Positions 40,344 through 48,989 of a DNA stretch of 64,000 nt are shown here, piece by piece. The DNA is from Polymorphobacter_B sp038225475 (GTDB taxonomy: Bacteria; Pseudomonadota; Alphaproteobacteria; Sphingomonadales; Sphingomonadaceae), in contig JBBRRA010000002.1 of NCBI GenBank assembly GCA_038225475.1, positions 1 to 64,000 on the forward strand, given 5' to 3'. Within the stretch, counting starts at the first letter, position 1; every line of letters starts with the position of its first letter. A program made the translations under genes and the position numbers. Under the pieces are notes generated by a model, which saw only the letters and a list, made by a program, of their open reading frames with translations, ran no database searches and was not told the DNA's origin.

Positions 40344-41467
40344 CGATGCCGATCTATCTCGATTATGCGGCAACGACGCCGTCCGATCCGGCGGTTATCG
40401 CGGCGATGGCGCCGTGGTGGAGCGAGCAGTTCGGCAACCCGCACTCGCCGCACCGCTGGGGCTTCCGCGCCGCAGCGGCGATCGCGGTGGCGCGCGGGCA
40501 AGTTGCGCAGCTGCTCGACGTGGCGCCGGACACCGTCACCTTCACCAGCGGTGCGACCGAATCGGTCAACTGGGCGCTCAAAGGCGCGCTGACGGGCCCG
40601 CGACGCCGCATCGTCACGCTGGCCACCGAACATAGCTGCGTGCTCGAAACCGCGCGCTGGCTCGCGACGCAGGGGGGCGCGGTAACAATCGTCGGGGTCG
40701 GCCCCGACGGACTGATCGACATGGCCGCGCTCGATGCTGCGCTGGGTGACGATGTCGCGCTGGTTTCGGCGATGCTGGTCAACAACGAAACCGGCGTTAT
40801 CCAGCCGATCGCCGAGATCGCGGCGCGCGCGCACGCGCACGGCGCGCTGATGCATTGCGACGCCGCGCAGGGGTTCGGCAAGCTGCCGACACCGGCCGCC
40901 GCGCTCGGCGTCGATCTGTTGAGCCTGACCGCGCATAAAATCTATGGTCCCAAGGGTGTCGGCGCGCTGTACATCCGCCCCGGACTGACGCTGACGCCGC
41001 TGTTCCACGGTGGCGGGCAGGAAGCCGGTGGACGGTCGGGGACGCTCGCCCCCGCGCTGTGCGTCGGGCTGGGCACCGCCGCGGTGATCGCTGCCGAACG
41101 GATGGCGCACGACGCCGCCCATGCAGAAATGCTGCGCGCCCGGCTGCTGTCGGGACTTAGGGGACAGTATATCATCAACGGATCGACCGGCTCCGGATGG
41201 CCGGGAACGCTGAATTTGCGCTTCGACGGTGTCGACGGCGCGCGGCTGCTGCAGGCGGCGCGCGGGATTGCCGTATCGTCCGGGTCGGCGTGCGCGAGCG
41301 GCAGCGGCCGCCCGAGCCATGTTCTCGCAGCGATGGGGCTGACCGCGGCGGAGGCCCGGTCGAGCCTGCGCATCGGCTGGGGGCGCTTCACTACGACCGC
41401 CGACATCGACACCGCAGCGGCGCTGCTCAACGACGGCGCGGCGCGGCTCCGCGCGCTGGCAGCATGA
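40340..41467 (+). CDS. cysteine desulfurase (second of a tandem pair)
   Basis: A 375-residue PLP enzyme of the same class. Motifs are PIYLDYAATTPSDPAVIAAM, LVNNETGVIQPIAEIAARAH, the PLP lysine in LTAHKIYGPKGVGALY, and the cysteine loop SSGSACASGSGRPSHVL. GGQEAGGRSGTLAPAL is the usual substrate-side loop. Starts at 40340 or 40346 are both ATG; the first overlaps the upstream stop. It is followed with a four-base overlap by a 2Fe-2S ferredoxin, so the three genes form one unit for Fe-S work. Confidence 0.9.
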   Translation: MTMPIYLDYAATTPSDPAVIAAMAPWWSEQFGNPHSPHRWGFRAAAAIAVARGQVAQLLDVAPDTVTFTSGATESVNWALKGALTGPRRRIVTLATEHSCVLETARWLATQGGAVTIVGVGPDGLIDMAALDAALGDDVALVSAMLVNNETGVIQPIAEIAARAHAHGALMHCDAAQGFGKLPTPAAALGVDLLSLTAHKIYGPKGVGALYIRPGLTLTPLFHGGGQEAGGRSGTLAPALCVGLGTAAVIAAERMAHDAAHAEMLRARLLSGLRGQYIINGSTGSGWPGTLNLRFDGVDGARLLQAARGIAVSSGSACASGSGRPSHVLAAMGLTAAEARSSLRIGWGRFTTTADIDTAAALLNDGAARLRALAA

Positions 41468-41799
41468 CGCGTGTCCGTTTCATTTCCGCCGACGGCCAGC
41501 GACAGATCGAAGTCGATGCGCCCGCCGGTACGCGCCTGCTCGACCTCGCGCAGGCGCATGACCAGCCGTTGGAAGGCGCGTGCGAAGGCGCGATGGCCTG
41601 TTCGACCTGCCACGTCCTGATCGGCGCGGCCGATTTCGCGCGGCTGCCCGAACCGACCGCGGAGGAGGAGGACATGCTCGACTTTGCCTATGGCGTTTCG
41701 CGCACGTCGCGGCTTGCCTGTCAGGTCTGGCTGACCGACACGCTCGACACGCTCGAGGTGCGGATGCCGCCCGGCAGCCTCAACATGGCGGGGCGCTAG
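41464..41799 (+). CDS. 2Fe-2S ferredoxin, adrenodoxin/Isc type
   Basis: A 111-residue vertebrate-type ferredoxin. Cluster ligands are visible in CEGAMACSTCHVLIG (three Cys, with the C-x5-C-x2-C spacing of Isc ferredoxins) and in RLACQVWLTD (fourth Cys). It carries electrons for Fe-S assembly or a P450. Its overlap with the desulfurase gene supports the first role. 83 bp separate it from rpoZ. Confidence 0.92.
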   Translation: MTRVRFISADGQRQIEVDAPAGTRLLDLAQAHDQPLEGACEGAMACSTCHVLIGAADFARLPEPTAEEEDMLDFAYGVSRTSRLACQVWLTDTLDTLEVRMPPGSLNMAGR

Positions 41800-41822
41800 G
41801 GTGCCATGTCCCGCCGCTTTCC

Positions 41823-41851
41823 TTGACGCCGCCGCAGCGAGCCGCTAGGTC
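41823..41851 (+). promoter_or_regulatory. sigma-70-type promoter candidate for rpoZ
   Basis: TTGACG, a 17-base spacer, then TAGGTC, lying 32 bases upstream of the rpoZ start codon. Confidence 0.45.
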
Positions 41852-41882
41852 GCGCGATTACCGAATTCACCGGAGTGTTCCC

Positions 41883-42224
41883 ATGGCGCGCGTCACCGTC
41901 GAAGATTGCGTCGACAAGATCCCCAATCGCTTCGAACTGGTGCTGCTCGCCGGGACGCGCGCGCGGCAGCTGGCAAGCGGTGCCGAGATGCTGGTCGACC
42001 GCGACCGCGACAAGAACCCCGTCGTCGCACTGCGCGAAATCGCTGAAGTCCGGTTGAAGCCTGCCGATCTGCAGGAAGCGCTGGTCGCATCGATGCAGCG
42101 CGTCGTCGCGTCCGAAGATGACACGCCCGATGCCGTTGGGTCGATCGCGGCATCGGCCGAGGCGCTTCGCCTGACCGCTGCACAGCCGCCGCGCAACCAG
42201 AATCTGGGTCCCGACTACGAGTAA
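41883..42224 (+). CDS. rpoZ: RNA polymerase omega subunit
   Basis: A 113-residue protein. The start ARVTVEDCVDKIPNRFELVL and then AGTRARQLASGAEMLVDRDR are the conserved omega core that wraps the beta' C-terminus. The C-terminal tail is longer than in E. coli, as usual in alphaproteobacteria. It precedes the (p)ppGpp synthase gene by 70 bp, a common and functionally sensible pairing because omega contributes to ppGpp binding by RNA polymerase. Confidence 0.94.
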   Translation: MARVTVEDCVDKIPNRFELVLLAGTRARQLASGAEMLVDRDRDKNPVVALREIAEVRLKPADLQEALVASMQRVVASEDDTPDAVGSIAASAEALRLTAAQPPRNQNLGPDYE

Positions 42225-42294
42225 GACCCCGCGGCGCAATCGCCTTTCCGAATAGCCGGTTGCGCTGCAGCAGCCCACCCCCCACTATCGGGGG

Positions 42295-44403
42295 ATGCTG
42301 CGCCAGTATGAACTTGTCGAACGTGTAAAAGCCTATGATCCGGGCGCGGATGAGGATCTGCTCAACCGCGCCTATGTGTTTTCGATGAAGGCACACGGGT
42401 CGCAACTGCGCGCTTCGGGCGATCCGTATTTCAGCCACCCGATCGAAGTGGCGGGCATCCTGACCGAGCTCAAGCTCGACGACGAGACGATCGCCACCGG
42501 TATCCTGCACGATACCATCGAAGATACCGTCGCCACCCCCGAACAGATCGAAAAGCTGTTCGGCCCCTCGGTCGCGCGGCTGGTCGACGGCGTCACCAAG
42601 CTGTCGCGCATCGAGGCGCAGACCGATACCGAACGCGCCGCCGAAAACCTGCGGAAGTTTCTCGTCGCGATGTCGAGCGACATCCGGGTGCTGCTCGTCA
42701 AGCTCGCGGACCGGCTGCACAATATGCGGACGCTGCACTTCATTCCGAACCCCGAGAAGCGCCGCCGCATCGCCCGCGAGACGATGGACATTTATGCGCC
42801 GCTCGCCGAGCGGATCGGCATGTACGAATTCATGGACGAGCTGCAGGCGCTGGCGTTCAAGGAACTCGAGCCCGAGGGCTTTGCGTCGATCACCAAGCGG
42901 CTCGAGGCGTTGCGCGCCGGTGGCGGCGATATGGTCGCGCGAATTACCAGCGGCATCAAACTGCTGCTCGGGCAGAACGGCATCGAAGCCGAGGTGACAG
43001 GACGCGAGAAACGTCCGTTCTCGATCTGGCGCAAGATGCAGGATCATCATATCGCGTTCGAGGCGCTGCCCGACGTCATGGCTTTCCGCGTCGTCGTCCC
43101 CGACCCGGCGGCGGCGTATCGCGCGCTCGGCGTGCTGCATTCGCGCTGGCCGATGGTGCCGGGGCGGTTCAAGGACTTCATCTCGACGCCCAAGCGCAAC
43201 GGCTATCGCTCGCTGCACACCACGGTGATGCACAGCGAGCGGCTGCGCATCGAGGTGCAGATCCGCGACCGCGAAATGCACCGCGAGGCCGAGCTTGGGC
43301 TGGCGGCGCACTGGGCATATAAACAGGGGCCCGACGGTGCCGCGGCGCGCGAAAGCTATCCGTGGCTGCGCGACCTGCTCGAAATCCTCGAACATGCGGC
43401 AACGCCCGAGGAGATGCTCGAACATACGCGCCTCGCGATGTTCCAGGATCAGGTGTTCTGCTTCACGCCGAAGGGCGAGCTGATCCAGTTGCCTGCGGGG
43501 GCCTGCCCGGTCGATTTCGCCTATGCCGTCCACACCAGCCTTGGCGATACCTGCGTCGGGGCCAAGATCAACGGCCGCGTCGTGCCATTGCGCACCGGGC
43601 TGACCAACGGCGACCAGGTCGAAATCCTGCGATCGAAGACCCAGGCTCCCGATCCGGCGTGGGAAAACTTCGTCGTTTCGGTCAAGGCGCGATCGGCGGT
43701 TCGCCGCTATGTCCGGCAAAAGCAGCGCGGCGAGCTGCTCGACATGGGCAAAAAGCTGTACGACGAGGTCGTCGCGCGGCTCAAGCTGCCGCTGTCCGAA
43801 GATGCAGTGACGGCGGCGCTCGGGCGGCTGAAACTGACCGACCGCAACGCGCTTTATGTTGCGCTCGCGCGCCAGACGATCGGCGACACCGCGCTGCTCG
43901 AAGCGGTGCTGCCGGGATCGACCGCCGGGGTCAAAAGCCGATCGCGCAAGGTCAAGCATGGCCAGCAGGCCGCAATCTCGATCAAGGGGTTAACGCCCGG
44001 GGTCGCGTTTCAGCTTGCCGAATGCTGCTATCCGGTGCCGGGCGACCGTATCGTCGGCGTCCGTCGCCCCGGTACCGGCATCGAGGTCCACAGCATCGAC
44101 TGCGCGACGCTCGAAGCCGAAAGCGGCGAATGGCTCGACCTTGCATGGGGCGAGGAGGCCGAATCGGCAATCGCGCGGCTGGTCGCGGTGGTCCACAACC
44201 AGCCCGGCAGCCTTGCCGCGCTGACGGCGATCCTTGCGCATCACAATGCCAATATCGTTAACCTTGCGCTCAAGCAGCGCGACCGCGAATTCCACACCTT
44301 CGTCGTCGATGTCGAAGTCGATGACCTTGCGCATCTGACCGGGATCGTCGCCGCGCTGCGCGCGACGCAGGCGGTGGTCAGTGTCGAGCGGGTGAAGGCT
44401 TAA
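42295..44403 (+). CDS. bifunctional (p)ppGpp synthase/hydrolase (Rel/SpoT)
   Basis: A 702-residue RSH protein with four domains. The HD hydrolase has His48, His72-Asp73 and Glu76-Asp77 in GILHDTIEDT. The synthetase region carries KRPFSIWRKMQ and TPKRNGYRSLHTTVMHSERL. The TGS domain begins VFCFTPKGELIQLPAGACPV, and the C-terminal ACT domain reads VVHNQPGSLAALTAILAHHN. Both catalytic centres look intact, so it should make and destroy the alarmone, as the single long RSH of alphaproteobacteria does. The upstream GGGGG abuts the ATG with no spacing, so initiation may be unusual. Confidence 0.95.
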   Translation: MLRQYELVERVKAYDPGADEDLLNRAYVFSMKAHGSQLRASGDPYFSHPIEVAGILTELKLDDETIATGILHDTIEDTVATPEQIEKLFGPSVARLVDGVTKLSRIEAQTDTERAAENLRKFLVAMSSDIRVLLVKLADRLHNMRTLHFIPNPEKRRRIARETMDIYAPLAERIGMYEFMDELQALAFKELEPEGFASITKRLEALRAGGGDMVARITSGIKLLLGQNGIEAEVTGREKRPFSIWRKMQDHHIAFEALPDVMAFRVVVPDPAAAYRALGVLHSRWPMVPGRFKDFISTPKRNGYRSLHTTVMHSERLRIEVQIRDREMHREAELGLAAHWAYKQGPDGAAARESYPWLRDLLEILEHAATPEEMLEHTRLAMFQDQVFCFTPKGELIQLPAGACPVDFAYAVHTSLGDTCVGAKINGRVVPLRTGLTNGDQVEILRSKTQAPDPAWENFVVSVKARSAVRRYVRQKQRGELLDMGKKLYDEVVARLKLPLSEDAVTAALGRLKLTDRNALYVALARQTIGDTALLEAVLPGSTAGVKSRSRKVKHGQQAAISIKGLTPGVAFQLAECCYPVPGDRIVGVRRPGTGIEVHSIDCATLEAESGEWLDLAWGEEAESAIARLVAVVHNQPGSLAALTAILAHHNANIVNLALKQRDREFHTFVVDVEVDDLAHLTGIVAALRATQAVVSVERVKA

Positions 44404-44409
44404 GGGGAC

Positions 44410-45060
44410 TCAGACCGCGGGGTAACGCAGCCGCCCGAGGAAGCGCGCCGGGTCGGGGAGATTTTCGGTGGCGCGCAGCAGCCGCGCCTTGACGCCTTCG
44501 AACCGCATGATGCCCGCGATCCGACGGTCGAGGAATTCCCAGGTCGCGCAGTGGCCGTCGCTCGTATCGCCCAGCCAATAGAGCAGCGTCGCGCTGTACA
44601 CCGACCCGAGGATCAGCCGCTTGCTGTAATGGTTGAAATCGGTCGCGGTATCGCCGGCGGCCGCCCACATCGCATCGGCGGTGCGCCACAGCGTCTTCGC
44701 ACTCAGCGCCAGATTGCCCGGCAGCGCCAGCACCGCCAGCGCGCGCTGCACCGCCTCGCGCTCGGCAGCGGCCTGTTCGAGCCGAGTCCGCACACACAGG
44801 GTGACGCGCGCGCGGACCTTCATCGAATCGATGCCCGCCGCCTGCACCGCTGCCGTCATGCGCGCGTCGGCAAGCGCGGTGTAGGCCGCGACCATCTCGC
44901 CCGCGTCGCCGGGAAAAGCGAGCCGCGCCACGTCGGTGTCGATCGCGGCGTCGCGCGCGCCGGCGGCGACGGTCGCGGCGGTCCAGCCGTCGAACGCGAC
45001 ATGCGGCAGCATCGCAGCAATCAGCCGCGGGCGGATTTCATCGAGGGTTTCGTCGGTCAT
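44410..45060 (-). CDS. COQ9-family ubiquinone biosynthesis protein
   Basis: A 216-residue helical protein. The N-terminal part resembles a TetR-like fold (LIAAMLPHVAFDGWTAATVA). The conserved COQ9 C-terminal region is DTATDFNHYSKRLILGSVYS, then ATLLYWLGDTSDG and WEFLDRRIAGIMRFE. It is thought to bind lipid and present ubiquinone precursors to hydroxylases. It is the only gene on this strand between the rel gene and rpsU and is convergent with rel. Confidence 0.88.
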   Translation of the reverse strand: MTDETLDEIRPRLIAAMLPHVAFDGWTAATVAAGARDAAIDTDVARLAFPGDAGEMVAAYTALADARMTAAVQAAGIDSMKVRARVTLCVRTRLEQAAAEREAVQRALAVLALPGNLALSAKTLWRTADAMWAAAGDTATDFNHYSKRLILGSVYSATLLYWLGDTSDGHCATWEFLDRRIAGIMRFEGVKARLLRATENLPDPARFLGRLRYPAV

Positions 45061-45134
45061 GCGGTGTCTATAGCGCGCGCCGCCGGTTCCGGGGAGGGGC
45101 CATGACGACGCGTATGGCACGCGGTGAACGCCGC

Positions 45135-45163
45135 TTTACGCTGCGCCGGGGGTCTGCTATGCG
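45135..45163 (+). promoter_or_regulatory. sigma-70-type promoter candidate for rpsU
   Basis: TTTACG, a 17-base spacer, then TATGCG, about 100 bases upstream of rpsU. It is the best match in the 204-bp divergent gap. Confidence 0.35.
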
Positions 45164-45264
45164 ACGCCTTCGCTCCGGACGGTGATGCCGCCCGGTGATC
45201 CGCTATTTGTGACAAGCGCGCAGCCGACGCCAGGCCACGCGACGTGAATGGAGAGAACGGCCGC

Positions 45265-45471
45265 ATGCAAATCATCGTTCGCGACAACAATGTCGACCAG
45301 GCGCTGCGCGCGCTCAAGAAGAAGCTGCAGCGCGAAGGCGTCTACCGCGAGATGAAGCTGCGGCGTCATTACGAAAAGCCGTCCGAAAAGCGGGCGCGCG
45401 AAAAGGCGGCTGCGGTGCGCCGCGCACGCAAGCTCGAGCGCAAGCGCGCCGAGCGTGACGGCGTCCGGTAA
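45265..45471 (+). CDS. rpsU: 30S ribosomal protein S21
   Basis: A 68-residue basic protein. It starts MQIIVRDNNVDQALRALKKK and continues with KLRRHYEKPSEKRAREKAAA, the normal bS21 pattern. It helps the 30S subunit in initiation. GGAGAG lies about 10 bases upstream. It is followed after 8 bp by an FKBP gene. Confidence 0.95.
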   Translation: MQIIVRDNNVDQALRALKKKLQREGVYREMKLRRHYEKPSEKRAREKAAAVRRARKLERKRAERDGVR

Positions 45472-45479
45472 GCACCATC

Positions 45480-45986
45480 ATGGCAACCACGGCGCCTGGC
45501 ACGACGGGCGCGCTGAAGTGGGTCGTGCTCGGCGGGCTGATCCTGACGCTTGTTGCCATCCTGGTGTGGGCGGGAACGCAGCGCCAGGTTTCGGCATCGC
45601 AACCCGCCGATCTTGCCTATCTTCGTCATCATAAGGACATGCCCGGCGTGAAGACCACTGCGAGCGGCCTGCAATATGAAGTGCTGACCGAGGGCACCGG
45701 GCCGAGCCCGGCCGCCACCGATACCGTTGCCGTCCACTACGAGGGCAAGCTGCTCGACGGCACGATTTTCGATTCGAGCTACAAGCGCGGTCAGCCGGCC
45801 GAGTTTCCGCTTAACCGCGTGATTCCCGGCTGGACCGAAGGCGTCCAGCTGATGAAGACCGGATCGAAGTATCGCTTCACGATCCCGCCCGAGCTTGGCT
45901 ATGGCGCGCAGGGTGCCGGCGGCGTCATCCCGCCGAACGCGGTGCTGGTGTTCGATATCGAACTGCTCGGCGTCCAGGGGAAATAA
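45480..45986 (+). CDS. FKBP-type peptidyl-prolyl isomerase, membrane anchored
   Basis: A 168-residue protein. One N-terminal membrane helix (WVVLGGLILTLVAILVWAG, residues about 14-32) anchors a periplasmic FKBP domain. Its signature parts are VAVHYEGKLLDGTIFDSSYK and FTIPPELGYGAQGAGGVIPP. It speeds proline isomerisation in exported proteins. It is closely spaced after rpsU, so it may share its transcript. It is convergent with the AI-2E family permease. Confidence 0.9.
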   Translation: MATTAPGTTGALKWVVLGGLILTLVAILVWAGTQRQVSASQPADLAYLRHHKDMPGVKTTASGLQYEVLTEGTGPSPAATDTVAVHYEGKLLDGTIFDSSYKRGQPAEFPLNRVIPGWTEGVQLMKTGSKYRFTIPPELGYGAQGAGGVIPPNAVLVFDIELLGVQGK

Positions 45987-45989
45987 GCT

Positions 45990-47024
45990 TTAGGCGGCTT
46001 CCTCGTTGCGCCGGGTTAGCGCGACCTTGATCAAGGCGACGATCGGATCGGCCATCGTTACGCCGATGATGCCGAACAGCACGCCGAACAGCAGCTGCGC
46101 CGCGAGCACGACTGCCGGTGCCAGATCGACGGCGCGCTTTTCGATCAGCGGATTGACGATATTGTCGGCAAGCTGGACGGTCAGATAAACGCCGATCGCC
46201 CAAAAGCCGGTGGTCGTCCCCGCCGAAAAGCCCACCGCGATGATCAATGCGCCCGAAGCCAGCGCGCCGAGGTTGGGGACGAAAGCGAACACGCCCGCCA
46301 CCAGTCCCAATAGCGCCGCGAGTGGCACGCCGGTCACCGCCAGCCCGATGGCGATCAGCGTCCCCTCGAACAGCATCAGCGCCAGGCGCCCCGCCACCCA
46401 GCGCCGCAGCATCGCCGCCATCGCCTCGAGCGTCTTTTTGATTTCGGCGCGTTTCGCCTCGGGCGTCAGCCATTCGATGCCGCGCTCGTACACGCGCGGG
46501 TCGGCAGCGACGAAGATCCCGAAGGTGATGATCAACAACAGCCCACCGACCGCACCCGCGGCCGACCCGAGCACCGAGGTGATCTTGCCGATCGAGCCGC
46601 CGAGTTGCGACTTGAGCGTGGCCAGCGGGTCGTCGCCGGTGTGAACCCCGAACTCGCCGGCGATGTCCGCCAGCCGGTGTGTCTGCGCCGCCAGCGTCGC
46701 CTTCAACTGCGCGAACTGGCTCGCCAGCTGAACCCCGGCAAAGGCGAAGAACCCGATCAGCGCGGCAACGAACAGCAGCACGATGACCGCCAGCCGGAAG
46801 CCCTGCCGCGCCGGCCAGACCTTGCCGAGCACGCGCGACCCGGCGTCGAGCGCGGCGGCAAAGACGATCCCCGCCATGATCAGCAGCAACGCGGCTGCCA
46901 GTTGCCACGCCAGCCACAGCGCCGCACTGAGCCCGAGCCAGATCAGCGCATCGCTGAGCGCCCCGCGCGCCCGCGCCCCCTGAAGCTCGATCGGGCTCGG
47001 CGGCAGCGGGTCGCGCTCGCTCAT
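45990..47024 (-). CDS. AI-2E family (PerM/TqsA-like) membrane permease
   Basis: A 344-residue inner-membrane protein with about eight membrane segments. The PerM pattern is visible in GAVGGLLLIITFGIFVAADP and the C-terminal VQLADNIVNPLIEKRAVDLA with ALLFGVLFG-like segments. Members are linked to export of AI-2 or ions; the substrate here is unknown. It is the last gene of the leftward pyrE operon, overlapping lepB by four bases. In relatives rnc and era usually follow lepB, so their absence here is a rearrangement. Confidence 0.87.
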   Translation of the reverse strand: MSERDPLPPSPIELQGARARGALSDALIWLGLSAALWLAWQLAAALLLIMAGIVFAAALDAGSRVLGKVWPARQGFRLAVIVLLFVAALIGFFAFAGVQLASQFAQLKATLAAQTHRLADIAGEFGVHTGDDPLATLKSQLGGSIGKITSVLGSAAGAVGGLLLIITFGIFVAADPRVYERGIEWLTPEAKRAEIKKTLEAMAAMLRRWVAGRLALMLFEGTLIAIGLAVTGVPLAALLGLVAGVFAFVPNLGALASGALIIAVGFSAGTTTGFWAIGVYLTVQLADNIVNPLIEKRAVDLAPAVVLAAQLLFGVLFGIIGVTMADPIVALIKVALTRRNEEAA

Positions 47025-47860
47025 TTTGCCGGGGATGCCGGATGCAGCGTGTTGAAGGCACGCCCCGATCGGAACGCGCCGAACCATGTCAACGGATTGA
47101 GCGTGGTCGAACCGTCGAGCGAAAACGTCAGGAACTCGGCGCGACCGACGATGTTTTCCACCGGCAGCATGCCGACGCCACCGATGATCGCGGGGAAACG
47201 GCTGTCCTCACTGTTGTCGCGGTTGTCGCCCATCAGGAAGATATGGCCCTCGGGAACGATCGCCGGACCGAAGTTGTCCTGCGTGGTTTCGCCAAGGTCG
47301 AGCGTATCATAGGCGCGTCCGCCCGGCAGCGTCTCGCGGAAGCGCGGATAGCGGCAGACGATGACGCCGTCAGCCCGCGTCACGCGAAACTGCAGCGTCT
47401 GCGGCGCGATGCAATCGGTGTTCGCCGAAACGAGGATGTCCTGCGGCGCCTCGGCCACCTTGGGAACCGCCGTGCCGTTGAGGAACAGCTGGCCGTCGCG
47501 CATCTCGACGGTATCGCCCGGCAGGCCGATGACGCGCTTGATCAGGTCGTCGTGGCTGCGCGGGGCCTTGATGACGGCGATATCGCCGCGTTCGGGCAGG
47601 CTGCCGAACAGCCGCCCGTCCATTTTCGGCAGCACACGCAGCGACGGCGACAGATAGCTGAAGCCATAGGGGAATTTCGAGACGATCAGCCGGTCACCGG
47701 TCAGCAGCGTCGGCAGCATCGATTCGCTCGGAATGAAGAACGGCTTGGCAACGAAGCTGTGCACCGCCAGCACGGCGAGCACGAGCACCGCGAGCTGGCG
47801 CAGTTCGCTACCCCAATCGACGGGTTTCTTGGCGGCCTTGGTCATCGTCATCTCGGTCAT
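47021..47860 (-). CDS. lepB: signal peptidase I
   Basis: A 279-residue S26 protease with one membrane helix (LAVLVLAVLAVHSFVAKPFF, about residues 22-41). The catalytic Ser47 is in IPSESMLPTLL and the general-base Lys in DDLIKRVIGLPGD near residue 109. The box near the end is GHIFLMGDNRDNSEDSRF. It removes signal peptides from Sec and Tat substrates. It overlaps acpS and the permease by four bases each. Confidence 0.95.
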   Translation of the reverse strand: MTEMTMTKAAKKPVDWGSELRQLAVLVLAVLAVHSFVAKPFFIPSESMLPTLLTGDRLIVSKFPYGFSYLSPSLRVLPKMDGRLFGSLPERGDIAVIKAPRSHDDLIKRVIGLPGDTVEMRDGQLFLNGTAVPKVAEAPQDILVSANTDCIAPQTLQFRVTRADGVIVCRYPRFRETLPGGRAYDTLDLGETTQDNFGPAIVPEGHIFLMGDNRDNSEDSRFPAIIGGVGMLPVENIVGRAEFLTFSLDGSTTLNPLTWFGAFRSGRAFNTLHPASPAK

Positions 47861-48261
47861 TGCGGCCTCGCGGTGATCAGCACGACCGCCTGCGCCCAGG
47901 GATGGTCGTCGGTGATCGTCAGATGAATTTCCGCGCTATGCCCCGGCGGCGTCAAACTTGCCAGCATTTCCGCTGCCCCCCCGGTCAGCACCAGCGTCGG
48001 CTTGCCGCTGGGCAGGTTGACGACCCCCATGTCCCGAAAGAACACCCCACGCCGGATACCGGTGCCGAGCGCCTTGGCGCAGGCTTCCTTGGCGGCGAAC
48101 CGCTTGGCATAGCTGGCGGCGCGCGTCAGGTGGCGACGGTCGGATTTCGCCTGTTCGACGGGAGTGAAGATGCGGTCGATGAAGCGCGCCCCGAACCGGT
48201 CGATCGACGCCGCAATCCGGTCGATATTACAGAGGTCGTTGCCGAGGCCGATGACGGTCAA
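47857..48261 (-). CDS. acpS: holo-[acyl-carrier-protein] synthase
   Basis: A 134-residue phosphopantetheinyl transferase. Magnesium and CoA motifs are GNDLCNIDRIAAS (Asp9 region) and RFAAKEACAKALGTGI (Glu near 58). It activates acyl carrier protein. The reading frame offers only a TTG start at 48261, which overlaps the pdxJ stop (TTGA). Family members start close to this point (M-IxGIGNDL), so TTG is likely real and translation is coupled. Confidence 0.92.
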   Translation of the reverse strand: MTVIGLGNDLCNIDRIAASIDRFGARFIDRIFTPVEQAKSDRRHLTRAASYAKRFAAKEACAKALGTGIRRGVFFRDMGVVNLPSGKPTLVLTGGAAEMLASLTPPGHSAEIHLTITDDHPWAQAVVLITARPQ

Positions 48262-48989
48262 GCGCGCGCGGCATCCATCGCGGCGCGCATCTGCACGATC
48301 GCTGCGCTGAGCCCGATGAACACCGCCTCGCCGATCAGGAAATGCCCGATGTTGAGTTCGGCAACCTCGGGGATTGCAGCGATATCCGCGACATTGTCGA
48401 ACCGCAGGCCGTGCCCGGCATGCACTTCGAGGCCGAGGCTGGCGGCGTGGGTCGCGGCGGCAGCGAGCCGCGCCAGTTCGACATCACGCGCCGCGCCGTC
48501 GAGCAGCGAATAGCGCCCGGTATGAAGCTCGACGACCTGCGCGCCGATGATCGCACACGCTTCGAGCTGCTCGGCATCGGGCTCGACGAACAGGCTGACC
48601 CGGCAGCCGCGCGCGCGCAGCCGCTCGACCATCGGACGGAGCAGCGGCTGGGCCCGAAGCACGTCGAGGCCGCCCTCGGTGGTCTGCTCGGCGCGGCGTT
48701 CGGGGACGATGCACGCCGCCGCCGGGCCATGCGCCAGCGCGATCCCGAGCATCTCCTCGGTGGCCGCCATCTCGAGGTTGAGCGGCAGGTCGATCTCCAC
48801 CATCAGCCGCGCGAGATCGGCGTCGGTGATATGCCGCCGGTCTTCGCGCAGGTGCGCCGTGATGCCGTCGGCGCCTGCCGCAGCGGCGATCTGCGCCGCC
48901 TGCACCGGATCGGGATGTGCGCCGCCGCGCGCGTTGCGGATCGTCGCGACATGGTCGATGTTGACGCCGAGTCTTAGCTTACCGGACAT
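48258..48989 (-). CDS. pdxJ: pyridoxine 5'-phosphate synthase
   Basis: A 243-residue TIM-barrel enzyme. The start LRLGVNIDHVATIRNARGGA and HPDPVQAAQIAAAAGADGIT carry the PdxJ active-site residues. HLREDRRHITDADLARL and LEVHAGHGLRFDNVADIA follow. It condenses 1-deoxyxylulose 5-phosphate with aminoacetone phosphate in vitamin B6 synthesis. It lies between a serine hydrolase gene (16-base overlap) and acpS. Confidence 0.95.
   Translation of the reverse strand: MSGKLRLGVNIDHVATIRNARGGAHPDPVQAAQIAAAAGADGITAHLREDRRHITDADLARLMVEIDLPLNLEMAATEEMLGIALAHGPAAACIVPERRAEQTTEGGLDVLRAQPLLRPMVERLRARGCRVSLFVEPDAEQLEACAIIGAQVVELHTGRYSLLDGAARDVELARLAAAATHAASLGLEVHAGHGLRFDNVADIAAIPEVAELNIGHFLIGEAVFIGLSAAIVQMRAAMDAARA

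Noticed and set aside
41893..43959. Open frame of about 690 codons opposite the rel and rpoZ genes
   Set aside because: It crosses two well-supported genes on the other strand and shows no domain.
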